From: Bacteroidota bacterium
GTDB taxonomy: Bacteria > Bacteroidota > Rhodothermia > Rhodothermales > UBA10348
DNA: 64,000 nucleotides
Assembly (NCBI GenBank): GCA_022567305.1
Contig: JADFHF010000003.1
Span: forward strand, 1 to 64,000
Reading direction: 5' to 3'
Every line of letters begins with the position of its first letter. Positions within the stretch are counted from its first letter, which is position 1. Shown here one piece after another: positions 8,351 through 18,575 of this stretch. The translations under genes were made by a program, and so were the position numbers. The notes beneath the pieces were generated by a model that was given only the letters and a program-made list of their open reading frames with translations, did no database searches and was not told the origin of the DNA.

Positions 8351-9346
8351 TCACTCTTCCGCGAAGGCGCCCATGGCATCGAACTTTTCGAGTCGGGTCT
8401 TGAGCAGCTTCTTCGACGTCATCTTTTCGAGGCTCTTCAAATGACGAGCAATCACCTTTCCTAAACCCTCATACATGGCTTCCGGGTTATTATGCGCCCC
8501 TCCGGTGGGTTCGGGTATGATCTCATCAATGATGCCCACTTCCATGAGGTCAGGAGCGGTTAGCTTTAAAGCGCGGGCCGCTTCTTCCTTGAAGTCCCAT
8601 GATCTCCACAAAATGGATGAACAACTTTCAGGAGATATTACAGAATACCATGCGTTCTCCAACATCAAGATCCGATCTCCGACTCCGATCCCCAGTGCGC
8701 CACCGGAAGCTCCTTCCCCGATAATGACCACGACAATGGGTACCGGAAGTCGGGCCATTTCGAACAGATTGGTCGCAATCGCCTGGGCCTGCCCTCTTTC
8801 TTCAGCCTCGATCCCGGGGTACGCTCCCGGAGTATCCAGCAGTGTGATTATGGGCTTGTTGTATTTGGCAGCCAGTTTCATCAAGCGTAGCGCTTTTCGA
8901 TACCCTTCAGGGTTGGGCATGCCGAATCGTCGATACTTCCGGCTCTTCGTATCCCGGCCTTTCTGATGGCCCAAAATGAGAACGCTTCGATCGCGATATC
9001 CGTATCGCTCACCTAGAAATGTAGCAAACCCTGCTACGATGGCGGGATCATCGCCGAACAGTCGGTCTCCGTGCATTTCTACAAAGCCGTCCGTCAGTGC
9101 TTCGATATGATCCAATGTGTAGGGACGCTGCGGGTGTCTGGCGATCAGTACGCGCTGCCACCGCGTCAGATTCTCATAGATCGATGACCGTAGCGACTTA
9201 ACTCTTTCCTCCAGTTCCGAGATACTGGCTTCTAGCTCCGGAGCCGGGTCTTCCGAACCGAGTTTGCGCATTTCCTCGAGTTTCGTTTCGAGGTCATGGA
9301 GAGGCTTCTCAAATTCTAGAAGGTGGGTGGTATTGGCGGTTGCCAT
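8351..9346 (-). CDS. accA: Acetyl-CoA carboxylase carboxyltransferase subunit alpha
   Basis: With AccD it forms the carboxyltransferase that makes malonyl-CoA for fatty-acid synthesis. The 331-residue length is normal for the family. An N-terminal coiled coil ([18 protein letters not shown]...ELEERVKSL) is followed by the crotonase-like core: [70 protein letters not shown] and the oxyanion region [15 protein letters not shown]. The ATG at 9346 is 35 bases past the stop of the glycosyltransferase fusion gene. accD, accB and accC are not in the window, as is common when accA stands alone. Confidence 0.97.
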   Translation of the reverse strand: MATANTTHLLEFEKPLHDLETKLEEMRKLGSEDPAPELEASISELEERVKSLRSSIYENLTRWQRVLIARHPQRPYTLDHIEALTDGFVEMHGDRLFGDDPAIVAGFATFLGERYGYRDRSVLILGHQKGRDTKSRKYRRFGMPNPEGYRKALRLMKLAAKYNKPIITLLDTPGAYPGIEAEERGQAQAIATNLFEMARLPVPIVVVIIGEGASGGALGIGVGDRILMLENAWYSVISPESCSSILWRSWDFKEEAARALKLTAPDLMEVGIIDEIIPEPTGGAHNNPEAMYEGLGKVIARHLKSLEKMTSKKLLKTRLEKFDAMGAFAEE

Positions 9347-9381
9347 ACCCTACGCGGGTTGGTGAGTGAGGATGATCTGCG

Positions 9382-11451
9382 TCAACCCAATCCTTTTTCA
9401 TCGCGAAGTGATCGAATCATGATATCCGCGTCCAGGCCTGGTGATTGGTGGGTGACGTAGAACCAGTATGCACGGGTTAGGTCGTCGTTGTCCAACTCCC
9501 TAATCGTTAACGTGTTCGTGATTGAAAATACGCCCTTTTGAAGTCTCCACGTGCCCGGAATCAGAGGGAAATGCTCTTCTGAGCACCCGACCCATGACAT
9601 TCGACCGAATAATACTGCCGGTATCCATCGCAGTTTCCGAAGCGACGCTGCAATCGGTAGACGCGCAAGAGAGAGAAAAATGGGCGAAAATGGAAGGAGT
9701 ACGATAGCACCAAGACAAACCATAATGTCGTAGGCACGCTGCGCCCTGCGAGTTCTCAGAACAACGACTTCGGGCAATTCTGCCAGGGTGGCTCCCATTG
9801 AAAGTTGACTGACAGAGGATTTGCCAATCACCTGATCGCTTCCTTCGTGAAGCATCCGAAACTGGACCTTCAGATCCTGCAGTTCCTGCATGGTTTTGAA
9901 GATCAGTTGGTTCGACAAACTATGCGCAGCGAAGACCACATCATGGATCCCGCGAAGGCGAATTACGTCGCGCAACTGATTGAGTCGCCCGATCTGAAAA
10001 GGATGGGTTTGCTCGGTTCCGTTTTGACCGTCGGTGCCGGTCACGAATCCTTCCAACGTGAACAGCGGTCTTGGGTGCGACTCGACCATCTGAGCGAGTC
10101 GGCGGGCTTCTTCGGCGTCTCCAACCAGGACCGCTTTCCGAAGACCGAGTCGGTTCAGGTTCCAGATGCCCCGCCATATCGACAATAATGCGGCGGCAAG
10201 AGGAAGACTTAAAACGATCACGATCCGTGAAAACCCGATGGCTGGAATGAAATATGAGGCCGACGCGACCACGAAAAACCCAACCGTAATTCCCAGAAAA
10301 ACGGGACGAAGGGGTACGCTCGGTGATCGTCTGTATCCTCCGGCAATCCATATGCTGATCACGGTTCCTATGGCATAGCCTGGAGCAACGGTACCGTAAA
10401 AAAGAATTGAGAGTTGGCCGCCCACCCAGATCCATCGAAGCAGGGCAACGGCGCTTACCGTCAAATACACGACACCGAAGTCCAGAAGCGGAGAAGTAAT
10501 GCCACTTAGACTGGATCTGAAAAGGCTCAATCCAGCGCGGACAATAATTCCTGCACGAAGTACAAATCGGAGAAACCGGGATTGACTGGGATCGAGGTGT
10601 TTCTCGATGAAAAGAAGCATCGCCCCGTAAAAAAGACGAACGTAGAGCAGCTCACCCATCTTGGTAGATGCACCTTTATAGTGAATAATCTGCGTCTCGG
10701 GGTAATAGTAAATTTTCCAGCCGGCCTTCTGGATACGGTAGCACAGATCCAGGTCTTCGCCGTACATGAAAAAATCCTCGTCAAAGAGACCCGCGCCGGG
10801 TTTTTCCTTCGAATTTTGGTCCTGGTTGAGCGCGTCCACACGCAGCATCATGCACGATCCACTGAGCGCATCTACCTCTGCGGTCTGATCGGTTGGCAAA
10901 TACGTCATGTTATACCTGCCAAATCGTCGCGACCTTGGGAAAAGGCGACTCAGGCCGGTCAATCGGTAAAATGCAACGTCAGGAGTGGGGAAGGATCTTC
11001 GACTTTCTCGAGCGAATGATCCATCCGGATTCAAGATTTGACAACCGACCGCGCCGGCTTCAGGATGTTGATCCATGAATGACACGAGTCGGGAGAGCGT
11101 GTCCTCCTGGACGATCGTATCGGGATTAAGAATGAGCAGATGTCGACCACGAGCCTGACGAATGGCCACGTTATTTGCACGGCTGAATCCGGTGTTTTCC
11201 CGATTCGTGATGAGTGTAACGTTCGGGAAACTGTTCCGAACCATTTCGACCGATCCGTCGGCCGAATTGTTGTCCACTACAATAATTTCGGTGGACAGAG
11301 TCTCGCTCGCTGCAATGACACTCTTGAGAGCCTGTTCGAGAAAATCGCGCACATTGTAGTTCACAATAATGACGCTTACGTCGATCGGTTCGACGTGCGA
11401 ATCCAGCGATTCGAATAGATCAGGGCTGGTCTGTGTGTGCCTGTGCTCCAT
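9382..11451 (-). CDS. GT2 glycosyltransferase fused to a degenerate polyprenyl glycosylphosphotransferase
   Basis: About 689 residues in two parts. Residues ~25-310 are a GT-A family 2 glycosyltransferase of the rhamnosyltransferase (WbbL-like) kind: VSVIIVNYNVRDFLEQAL, VVDNNSADGS, NTGFSRANN, LILNPDTI as the metal-binding region, and the acceptor loop FDEDFFMYGEDLDLCYR. Residues ~345-450 form four membrane helices, then comes a Rossmann-like domain (KAVLVGDAEEARRLAQ). The end is laid out like a sugar-phosphate transferase, but the catalytic motifs are lost: RMSWVGCSEE stands where DMSIVGPRPE is expected, and KFRSM and LDELPQ are absent. I use the ATG at 11451; a TTG at 11523 is in frame. The C-terminal half is probably a membrane scaffold rather than an enzyme. 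Confidence 0.87.
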   Translation of the reverse strand: MEHRHTQTSPDLFESLDSHVEPIDVSVIIVNYNVRDFLEQALKSVIAASETLSTEIIVVDNNSADGSVEMVRNSFPNVTLITNRENTGFSRANNVAIRQARGRHLLILNPDTIVQEDTLSRLVSFMDQHPEAGAVGCQILNPDGSFARESRRSFPTPDVAFYRLTGLSRLFPRSRRFGRYNMTYLPTDQTAEVDALSGSCMMLRVDALNQDQNSKEKPGAGLFDEDFFMYGEDLDLCYRIQKAGWKIYYYPETQIIHYKGASTKMGELLYVRLFYGAMLLFIEKHLDPSQSRFLRFVLRAGIIVRAGLSLFRSSLSGITSPLLDFGVVYLTVSAVALLRWIWVGGQLSILFYGTVAPGYAIGTVISIWIAGGYRRSPSVPLRPVFLGITVGFFVVASASYFIPAIGFSRIVIVLSLPLAAALLSIWRGIWNLNRLGLRKAVLVGDAEEARRLAQMVESHPRPLFTLEGFVTGTDGQNGTEQTHPFQIGRLNQLRDVIRLRGIHDVVFAAHSLSNQLIFKTMQELQDLKVQFRMLHEGSDQVIGKSSVSQLSMGATLAELPEVVVLRTRRAQRAYDIMVCLGAIVLLPFSPIFLSLARLPIAASLRKLRWIPAVLFGRMSWVGCSEEHFPLIPGTWRLQKGVFSITNTLTIRELDNDDLTRAYWFYVTHQSPGLDADIMIRSLRDEKGLG

Positions 11452-11574
11452 GGATTGTAAAGATACGACGTGAGCCCAGTCGCGCGATAGCAGCCTGAAA
11501 TGATCCGTATCGGCAGTGGTCAATGAGAATCCTATCTTCCGGTCCTCATTCTCGTCTGGAGCCTGAACAAATCC

Positions 11575-12972
11575 ATGGGCAACACCCTACAACGAAGTCA
11601 ATCGTACCCGCAAGAAATTCGGGCCATGGTAGCTCTGGCCGGTCCGGTTGTGATTACACAGCTGGCCCACATCTCGCTGGGTTTTGTGGACACCGTGATG
11701 GTCGGCCGACTTGGATCCGATTTTCTCGCAGGCGTAGCCCTCGGTAATACGATGTTTTACACCGCCACGATTTTCTGTATGGGAATTGTCATGGCGGTTG
11801 GACCTATGGTTTCGCAGGCCTTCGGGGCAGGACATGACGATCCGATCGGTCGCAGCGTACGACAGGGAATGTGGCTAGCCGCGGCCTTGACTATCCCCGC
11901 ATTCTTATTCCTATGGAATGCGGCTCCGATTCTAAGAATGTTGGGCCAATCCGCGCCAACGATTGAACTTTCAGCTGCGTATTTGAGGGCCATCAGTTGG
12001 GGCATTTTCCCATTTCTTGGTTTCTCGGCCCTAAGAGGATTCAATGAAGCCGTCTCGAATCCCCGTCCGGTGACCGTGATTGCACTTTTCGGTGTAGTCA
12101 TGAACGTCGGCGCCAACTACGTCCTTATGTTCGGAAAACTTGGTTTTCCGGCAATGGGACTCGTTGGAACGGGTTGGGCGAGTTCTTTTGTATTCTGGTT
12201 CATCTTTCTCGGGCTTATTCTTTACTCGGCTGTCAAGCGGTCCTTCTCGCGATACGGCATCTTTTCGAAGCTGGGAAGGCCGGATCCGCACTATTTCAAA
12301 GAGCTTTTCAGGATAGGATGGCCGATCGGGGCTTCAATGGGCGTTGAAATGAGCCTCTTCATGATCGCTGTAATGATGATGGGATGGATTGGCACCGCGC
12401 AGCTTGCTGCCCATCAAGTCGCCATTCAATGCGCGGCATTTACATTTATGGTCCCACTCGGGATTGGCATGGCGTCTTCGGTGAGAGTGGGACAGGCGGT
12501 GGGAGCCAACGATCGAGACGGTATAGTGCGCTCCGGTGTGGTTGGCATCGGATTGTCGGTGGCGTTCATGACCGCTGCAGCTGTCTTGTTCTGGACAGCC
12601 CCCCGATTCGTCATTTCACTTTATCTGGACCTCGGGTCGACTGACAACGCACCCGTGATAGAAATCGCCGTCTCGCTTCTTGGAATCGCCGCCGTGTTTC
12701 AGGTATTTGACGGAATACAGGTTTCTGCGATGGGGGCCCTTCGAGGATTGAAGGACACGAGGACCCCCATGATGCTCGCGATGGTGGCCTACTGGCCTGT
12801 AGGATTGACCGCGGCTTTCGGGCTGGCATTTGTTTTAAACCTGGGAGAAGTCGGTCTCTGGTGGGGTCTGGTTTCGGGACTCGGATGTGCCTCTATCCTT
12901 CTGACCATCCGGTTTTTTAGACAAACTGCTCCGGATAAATTTGGACCGGCTATTGTTTTGCCGGATGATTAG
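11575..12972 (+). CDS. MATE family efflux transporter (NorM-like)
   Basis: A 465-residue twelve-helix exporter that expels cationic drugs or metabolites in exchange for Na+ or H+. The N-terminal family block is clear: ALAGPVVITQLAHISLGFVDTVMVGRLGSDFLAGVALG. It recurs in the second half (IGWPIGASMGVEMSLFMIAVMMMGWIGTAQLAAHQVAIQ), as expected from the internal duplication. The ATG at 11575 is about 125 bases from the start of the divergent glycosyltransferase gene, so the two probably share a promoter region. Substrate not predictable. Confidence 0.94.
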   Translation: MGNTLQRSQSYPQEIRAMVALAGPVVITQLAHISLGFVDTVMVGRLGSDFLAGVALGNTMFYTATIFCMGIVMAVGPMVSQAFGAGHDDPIGRSVRQGMWLAAALTIPAFLFLWNAAPILRMLGQSAPTIELSAAYLRAISWGIFPFLGFSALRGFNEAVSNPRPVTVIALFGVVMNVGANYVLMFGKLGFPAMGLVGTGWASSFVFWFIFLGLILYSAVKRSFSRYGIFSKLGRPDPHYFKELFRIGWPIGASMGVEMSLFMIAVMMMGWIGTAQLAAHQVAIQCAAFTFMVPLGIGMASSVRVGQAVGANDRDGIVRSGVVGIGLSVAFMTAAAVLFWTAPRFVISLYLDLGSTDNAPVIEIAVSLLGIAAVFQVFDGIQVSAMGALRGLKDTRTPMMLAMVAYWPVGLTAAFGLAFVLNLGEVGLWWGLVSGLGCASILLTIRFFRQTAPDKFGPAIVLPDD

Positions 12973-13148
12973 CCAATAGATAGTCTGCCTAAAGTATTTA
13001 TTTTCAACCTACTAGATAAAACCACCGGTGCGCTCTATTAGAATTAATTTCAATCACCCGCATCTGGCTTTGAGTTATCATTCGCTCTTAAGTTATGCGC
13101 GTGGATCGCATCCAGTCACCTAACGAACATTCCCGCAGCTGCTACTGA

Positions 13149-13796
13149 ATGCCGCAGATATTTCCCAGGCGAGCCAATTATCTACCCGCGATTTCACTTA
13201 TTGCCTCTCTGGGTGGAGGAGTGTTCGCACTTGTATTTCTCTGGTACTACTTCGTCCCCTCGTATACCGACGTGGGCTATATGCCCGATCAACCCGTTGA
13301 CTACAGCCATCGTTTGCATGCAGGTCAACTCGGGCTCGACTGCCGGTACTGCCATACGAATGTCGAATCGACCGCGCATTCCAATATTCCGGCGACTCAG
13401 ACGTGCATGAATTGTCACGCGCAAATCAAGACCGAGTCACTCCCACTGGTCGGTGTTCGCGAAAGTTGGGCGACTGGAAATTCGATTGAATGGGTCAGGG
13501 TTCACAAACTGCCCGACTATGCACACTTCAGTCATTCAATTCACATTAATAATGGTGTGGGCTGTGAGACTTGTCATGGGCGCGTTGACCAAATGGAGCA
13601 GGTCCGCCAGGAGAAGACGCTCTCGATGCGATGGTGCCTGGATTGTCATAGAGCCCCCGAACAGCACCTGAGACCGATTTCAGAAATCACAACCATGGGG
13701 TACGAACAACCCATTGACTTTCTTGAACGAAATCTCTCTCGCGTGAGAGAAGAGAATATTCGTCCGCCCACCAACTGTTCAGCCTGTCATTACTGA
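13149..13796 (+). CDS. actA: Alternative complex III subunit ActA, pentaheme cytochrome c
   Basis: A membrane-anchored periplasmic cytochrome with five c-type heme sites: CRYCH, CMNCH, CETCH, CLDCH and CSACH, the last only one residue from the C-terminus. A hydrophobic segment at residues ~14-36 (ISLIASLGGGVFALVFLWYYFV) anchors it. In alternative complex III this subunit takes electrons from the iron-sulfur chain of ActB and passes them on to cytochrome c acceptors. 215 residues and five hemes match Rhodothermus-type ActA. It is the first gene of the respiratory operon; the stop is six bases before the first possible actB start. The 176 bases upstream must hold the operon promoter, though I see no motif I would call with confidence. 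Confidence 0.96.
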   Translation: MPQIFPRRANYLPAISLIASLGGGVFALVFLWYYFVPSYTDVGYMPDQPVDYSHRLHAGQLGLDCRYCHTNVESTAHSNIPATQTCMNCHAQIKTESLPLVGVRESWATGNSIEWVRVHKLPDYAHFSHSIHINNGVGCETCHGRVDQMEQVRQEKTLSMRWCLDCHRAPEQHLRPISEITTMGYEQPIDFLERNLSRVREENIRPPTNCSACHY

Positions 13797-13802
13797 GAAT
13801 CG

Positions 13803-16800
13803 ATGCACACCCACATCGGAAACCATACAGACAAAAGAGAAATCGACGCTTCGGAGATTTTTCAGGAGCGGGACACGATGATTGAACTACCTGTTCTTCC
13901 TGTCGTGGATTCAGCAACGGGGTCAAGGGGGCATCGATCCGCTGACTCGTCCGGTCCCGTATACTGGCGGAGCGATGCCCAGAGATCGGGGAGTTCCGAA
14001 TACGATCATTTTACACGCGGAGAATTTCTTCCCGGCGCGGATGAAGCACCCACCGGAGCATCCCGGCGCCAATTTTTACAGATCATGGGCGCTTCGATGG
14101 CGCTCGCGGGTTTGACAGCCTGTCGACGACCCGTCGAAAACATTCTTCCTTTCGCGCAGAAACCGGAAGACATGCTTCCGGGGGTTCCCGTGAATTATGC
14201 TACGGCCATGCCGTTTCGAGGGATTCTAAGAGCGCTACTGGTCGAAAGCTCGGATGGTCGTCCAACGAAAATCGAGGGGAATCCGGACCACCCGGACAGC
14301 GAGGGGACATCCAGTATCTTTGAGCAGGCTTCGCTTCTGAATCTTTATGATCCCGACCGCTCTCAGGTCGTTTTGAAGAGCGGTGCCCGAACCAGTTGGA
14401 GCGAGTTCGCATCCTTTGCGAGCGGGCTTTCAGCCAGCACGCGCCTCGCCGTGATCAGCGCCCCCGGAACGTCACAGACCCTGGCCGATTTGCGCGACCA
14501 GCTTCGAGACAGATTCTCCGCGCTTCGATGGGTCGAGTATTCGTCAACGGGCGACGATCGTGCCATTGCGACGTCAGAAGCCTTGTTTGGTCAGTCGCTC
14601 AGGCCCCGGTATAACCTATCTGCAGCGAAAGCGATTGTCAGTCTGGACGCGGATTTCCTAGGCGCAACGGATCGAGACATGCTCGCGCACACGGCCGGTT
14701 TTTCCGACGGGCGGAATATCGATCGTAGTGGGGAGTCGAGTCGCCTCTACGTAATCGAGAGTCGCTATTCGATTACCGGGGGGATGGCAGACAACCGTCT
14801 CAGACTTCGTCCATCCGAAATCCCAGCGTTCGCGGCTGCACTGTCGACGGCGTTGGGTATCCATGTCGCCGGAGGCGAAGCATTCGAGGACCACGAATAC
14901 ATCCTGGCGATCTCTCACGACCTGCAAGAAGCCGGTGCCTCCGGGTTGGTCATCCCGGGAGAATATCAGAGCTCGGATGTTCATGCGATTGCCGCCGGCC
15001 TGAATGATCTCCTCGGAGCCGTCGGAACAACGGTTTCGTATCTAGACACGCAGGAAAACAGCGCCTCCTCGCGTCTCTCGAATTTGCAGGATCTCGTCGG
15101 CGACATGAATGCGGGCCAAGTCGACGTTCTCATGGTACTCGGTTGCAATCCCGTTTACGATGCACCGGCGGATTTGAATTTTGCTCAGGCTGTGTCCAAT
15201 GTCCCGGAATCGATTCATGTAGGTCTTCTCGTGGATGAAACCGCAACGGTTTCGTCCTGGCACATTCCCGGGACACATTTTCTTGAAGCGTGGGGCGATG
15301 GTCGGGCAGCCGACGGCACCCGTTCCGTCATTCAGCCATTGATTGCGCCTCTCTACGAGGACGCTCATTCTGACCTGGAAATACTCGGCCTCCTGGCCAC
15401 GCAGAAGGACAGCTCCGGGTATGATCTGGTCCGATCGACATGGCAAGCCTTCATCACCGACCATTTCGAGACGACCTGGACTCGCGTTCTCCACGACGGA
15501 TTCCTTTCAAACAGTCAATTCCGGTCCGTTCGACCCATTTTGAGCCAGTCGGCTTTGCCGTCTGCGGTTTCAAGCTCTGAGGATTCCGGAATTGAAGTCA
15601 TCTTTCATCTGGATGGGACGGTTCTGGATGGATCCTATGCCAACAACGCCTGGATGCAGGAACTGCCGGATGCAACGACGAAAGTCGTCTGGGACAACGT
15701 GGCCGTCATGAGTCCGACTACGGCGGAATCGCTCGGCGTCAAGACGAAATTGAAAAAAGGCCGTTACTTTACTGATCGGGTTTCTATTACGATTGACGGT
15801 CGATCCGCGGACCTTCCAGTTTGGGTTCAACCGGGCGTCGCAGACGACACGATCGGTCTGACACTTGGATATGGCAGAACGATTGGGTCCACCCGACCTG
15901 AGCGCAAGACGAATTTTTTCGATCTGGACGACTACACGGATGTGTATGGAAAAGGCGCGATCGGCTCGGGCGTCGGCGTGAACGTCGCGGTTCTGAGAAC
16001 AACCGCCTCATTTACGATGGCTTCGAGGGCTCAGGTCGTCCGCTCGGATTCGAGATACCTGGTGGTCTCAACGCAGGATCACGGGGCGCTTCCGGTGGAA
16101 GGATTCGAAGTCGAACGGCGCGGTTTATTCCGTTCAGCCACGGTGGAGGAGTTTGCCGAGAACCCGGATTTCGTAAAGGAAATGGAGCCCGAACCTCTCC
16201 GCGAGGCGTGGGAAGACTATCCGACACTCTGGCAGAAGAATCATCCGACAACGACAGAAGAATTCCAGGACAACGACTACTATCAGCATCAGTGGGGGAT
16301 GGTCATTGACCTGAACTCGTGTACGGGATGCAACGCATGCATAGTCGCCTGTCAGGCAGAAAACAACATTCCGGTGGTTGGGAAGGAGGAAGTCAGCCGG
16401 GGCCGAGAACTGCACTGGATTCGAATGGATCGGTACTTCGTATCCGGAGACGACGGGACCTACGACGAGCCACGAATGGTCGTCCAGCCGATCCCCTGCA
16501 TGCACTGTGAAAACGCCCCGTGCGAGCAGGTTTGTCCGGTTGCAGCCACCGTTCATTCGCCCGATGGAACGAATCAGATGGTCTACAATCGGTGTATTGG
16601 AACTCGATATTGCGCCAATAACTGTCCGTACAAGGTTCGGCGATTCAATTTTTACAATTGGACGAAGACGCTCCCCACATCTGTCCAGATGGCACACAAT
16701 CCGAATGTCACCGTGCGGTCGCGTGGTGTGATGGAGAAATGCTCGTACTGCATTCAGCGCATTCGAGAAGTGAACAAGAAAATGAGCATTGAAAAGCGGG

Positions 16801-17015
16801 CCATGGAGCTTGACGAAGTCCAGACCGCCTGCCAGCAATCCTGTCCCGCAAAAGCCATTTCATTTGGTGACCTCGCCAGGGCGGACAGTGAAGTGAATAA
16901 AAAGAAACGGAGTCGGCGCAGATACGAATTACTGGCAGAACTCAATGTTCTCCCCCGCACAAGCTATCTGGCGCGTGTCCTCAATCCTAACCCCAGCCTT
17001 GGACACGGCTCGTGA
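13803..17015 (+). CDS. actB: Alternative complex III subunit ActB, molybdopterin-oxidoreductase-like iron-sulfur protein
   Basis: A fusion of a large domain related to molybdopterin oxidoreductases (which in ACIII binds no molybdenum) with a four-cluster ferredoxin domain. A Tat-type stretch RRQFLQIMGASMALAGLTAC lies about residue 85, with the internal placement usual for ActB. The C-terminal third (about 830-1010) has the cluster-binding blocks CTGCNACIVAC, CMHCENAPCEQVCP, CIGTRYCANNCP, CSYC and CQQSCP. In the family these hold three [4Fe-4S] and one [3Fe-4S] cluster, linking the quinol site to ActA. An alternative ATG at 13878 has AGGAG nine bases before it and looks the better start; it would remove 25 residues. 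Confidence 0.96.
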   Translation: MHTHIGNHTDKREIDASEIFQERDTMIELPVLPVVDSATGSRGHRSADSSGPVYWRSDAQRSGSSEYDHFTRGEFLPGADEAPTGASRRQFLQIMGASMALAGLTACRRPVENILPFAQKPEDMLPGVPVNYATAMPFRGILRALLVESSDGRPTKIEGNPDHPDSEGTSSIFEQASLLNLYDPDRSQVVLKSGARTSWSEFASFASGLSASTRLAVISAPGTSQTLADLRDQLRDRFSALRWVEYSSTGDDRAIATSEALFGQSLRPRYNLSAAKAIVSLDADFLGATDRDMLAHTAGFSDGRNIDRSGESSRLYVIESRYSITGGMADNRLRLRPSEIPAFAAALSTALGIHVAGGEAFEDHEYILAISHDLQEAGASGLVIPGEYQSSDVHAIAAGLNDLLGAVGTTVSYLDTQENSASSRLSNLQDLVGDMNAGQVDVLMVLGCNPVYDAPADLNFAQAVSNVPESIHVGLLVDETATVSSWHIPGTHFLEAWGDGRAADGTRSVIQPLIAPLYEDAHSDLEILGLLATQKDSSGYDLVRSTWQAFITDHFETTWTRVLHDGFLSNSQFRSVRPILSQSALPSAVSSSEDSGIEVIFHLDGTVLDGSYANNAWMQELPDATTKVVWDNVAVMSPTTAESLGVKTKLKKGRYFTDRVSITIDGRSADLPVWVQPGVADDTIGLTLGYGRTIGSTRPERKTNFFDLDDYTDVYGKGAIGSGVGVNVAVLRTTASFTMASRAQVVRSDSRYLVVSTQDHGALPVEGFEVERRGLFRSATVEEFAENPDFVKEMEPEPLREAWEDYPTLWQKNHPTTTEEFQDNDYYQHQWGMVIDLNSCTGCNACIVACQAENNIPVVGKEEVSRGRELHWIRMDRYFVSGDDGTYDEPRMVVQPIPCMHCENAPCEQVCPVAATVHSPDGTNQMVYNRCIGTRYCANNCPYKVRRFNFYNWTKTLPTSVQMAHNPNVTVRSRGVMEKCSYCIQRIREVNKKMSIEKRAMELDEVQTACQQSCPAKAISFGDLARADSEVNKKKRSRRRYELLAELNVLPRTSYLARVLNPNPSLGHGS

Positions 17016-17064
17016 TGGCTTCAATCCGTAACGACTCCACTTTCGAACTCAACCCTTTTCGCCC

Positions 17065-18540
17065 GTGAACACGGCCAACACGGACATAGCTCCAACGAGC
17101 GACGTGGATTATCACGTGGACGATCCTCTGGTTCAGGGAAATCCTACGTTCCACGAGATCACCGAGCTGGTGTCCTACCACACAGAGAAAAAGACGCCTC
17201 TGGCTTGGTGGGGGGCTTTTGGCATCGCGAGTGGGTTATTGATGGTCTTGCTCGTTATGGTCGCCTACCTGTTTTGGAATGGGATCGGCGTATGGGGACT
17301 GAATAATCCGGTAGGCTGGGGCTTCGCAATCGTAAACTTCGTTTTCTGGGTCGGAATTGGTCATGCCGGAACGCTTATCTCGGCCATTCTTTTCCTGTTC
17401 AGGCAAAAATGGAGAACGGCCATCAACCGTTCGGCAGAGGCCATGACACTTTTCGCCGTCATGTGTGCACTGATCTTTCCGACGATTCACGTTGGTCGTA
17501 TCTGGGCCATTTATTGGACCCTACCGTATCCGAATCAGATGGCCATGTGGCCGCAGTTCAAGAGCCCGCTGCTCTGGGACGTGTTTGCGGTCTCTGTTTA
17601 TTTCATGGTTTCTATCATGTTCTGGTACGTAGGGCTCATTCCTGATCTGGCGACGCTTCGAGATCGAGCGACCAGGAAGCTCCGTCAAAAAGTACTCGGT
17701 GTAATGGCCATGGGCTGGACCGGTGCAAACCGCCACTGGCGGAATTACGAAAAGGCCTATCTGTTGTTGGCGGCATTGGCGACACCCCTCGTGCTTTCGG
17801 TTCACTCCGTTGTTTCGTTTGATTTTGCGGTTTCGATTGTGCCCGGGTGGCATACCACGATTTTTCCACCGTATTTCGTTGCAGGAGCCATTTTCTCGGG
17901 CTTCGCGATGGTTATGACCCTGATGATTGTCGCTCGAAAGGTGTTCGGGCTTCAGAACATCATAACGGTCAATCATCTGGAGAAGATGAACCTGATCATC
18001 CTGCTTACCGGCTCGATGGTTGGATTTGCGTACATCACCGAGTTTTTTATCGCCTGGTATTCCGGTGTACTGTATGAGCAATATGCGTTTTCGAACCGGG
18101 CGTTTGGACCGTATGCGTGGGCGTACTGGATCATGATGTCGTGTAACCTCCTGTTCCCGCAGTTTTTCTGGTTCAAGCGGCTTAGAAGGAGCGTTCCGTT
18201 CATGTTCGTCATCTCCATATTGGTGAACGTCGGCATGTGGTTCGAACGATTCGTGATTGTGGTTATCTCGCTGCATCGTGATTACCTCCCGAGTGCCTGG
18301 GATTATTACTCCCCGACATTCGTGGACATTTTGACCCTTCTTGGATCATTTGGACTGTTTTTCACCATGTTTCTGCTCTTTCTGCGATTCTTCCCGATGG
18401 TCGCAGTTGCGGAGGTCAAGGCAATCCTGCCTCAGTCCGATCCACATTTTTACGATCACTCCGGGGATGGGCAGTTGGTAGATCATGATTTGGCTGTAAG
18501 TGGAGGAGAAGCTTCTGGTGAAAGAGCAGAAATAAACTGA
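17065..18540 (+). CDS. actC: Alternative complex III subunit ActC, NrfD-like quinol-binding membrane protein
   Basis: A 491-residue polytopic NrfD/PsrC-type protein with about ten membrane helices. The N-terminal cytoplasmic tail ([15 protein letters not shown]) is typical of ActC. The helices carry [42 protein letters not shown], the likely quinol-site region with its conserved histidine and aspartate or glutamate positions. In the complex it oxidises menaquinol and may couple to proton movement. The start is a GTG at 17065 with no clear ribosome binding site; in-frame GTGs at 17104 and 17116 are alternatives. Charged C-terminal tail. Confidence 0.95.
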   Translation: MNTANTDIAPTSDVDYHVDDPLVQGNPTFHEITELVSYHTEKKTPLAWWGAFGIASGLLMVLLVMVAYLFWNGIGVWGLNNPVGWGFAIVNFVFWVGIGHAGTLISAILFLFRQKWRTAINRSAEAMTLFAVMCALIFPTIHVGRIWAIYWTLPYPNQMAMWPQFKSPLLWDVFAVSVYFMVSIMFWYVGLIPDLATLRDRATRKLRQKVLGVMAMGWTGANRHWRNYEKAYLLLAALATPLVLSVHSVVSFDFAVSIVPGWHTTIFPPYFVAGAIFSGFAMVMTLMIVARKVFGLQNIITVNHLEKMNLIILLTGSMVGFAYITEFFIAWYSGVLYEQYAFSNRAFGPYAWAYWIMMSCNLLFPQFFWFKRLRRSVPFMFVISILVNVGMWFERFVIVVISLHRDYLPSAWDYYSPTFVDILTLLGSFGLFFTMFLLFLRFFPMVAVAEVKAILPQSDPHFYDHSGDGQLVDHDLAVSGGEASGERAEIN

Positions 18541-18575
18541 GTACCATGAAACAGAATTTTTGCCTGTAACGGACC

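Noticed and set aside
16134-16838. Open frame of 234 residues antisense to the iron-sulfur part of actB
   Set aside because: The cysteine motifs of ActB fully explain this DNA. The antisense product looks like composition only.
17521-18276. Open frame of 251 residues antisense to actC
   Set aside because: The product is extremely rich in H, R, N and E with no structure; it mirrors the membrane helices of ActC.
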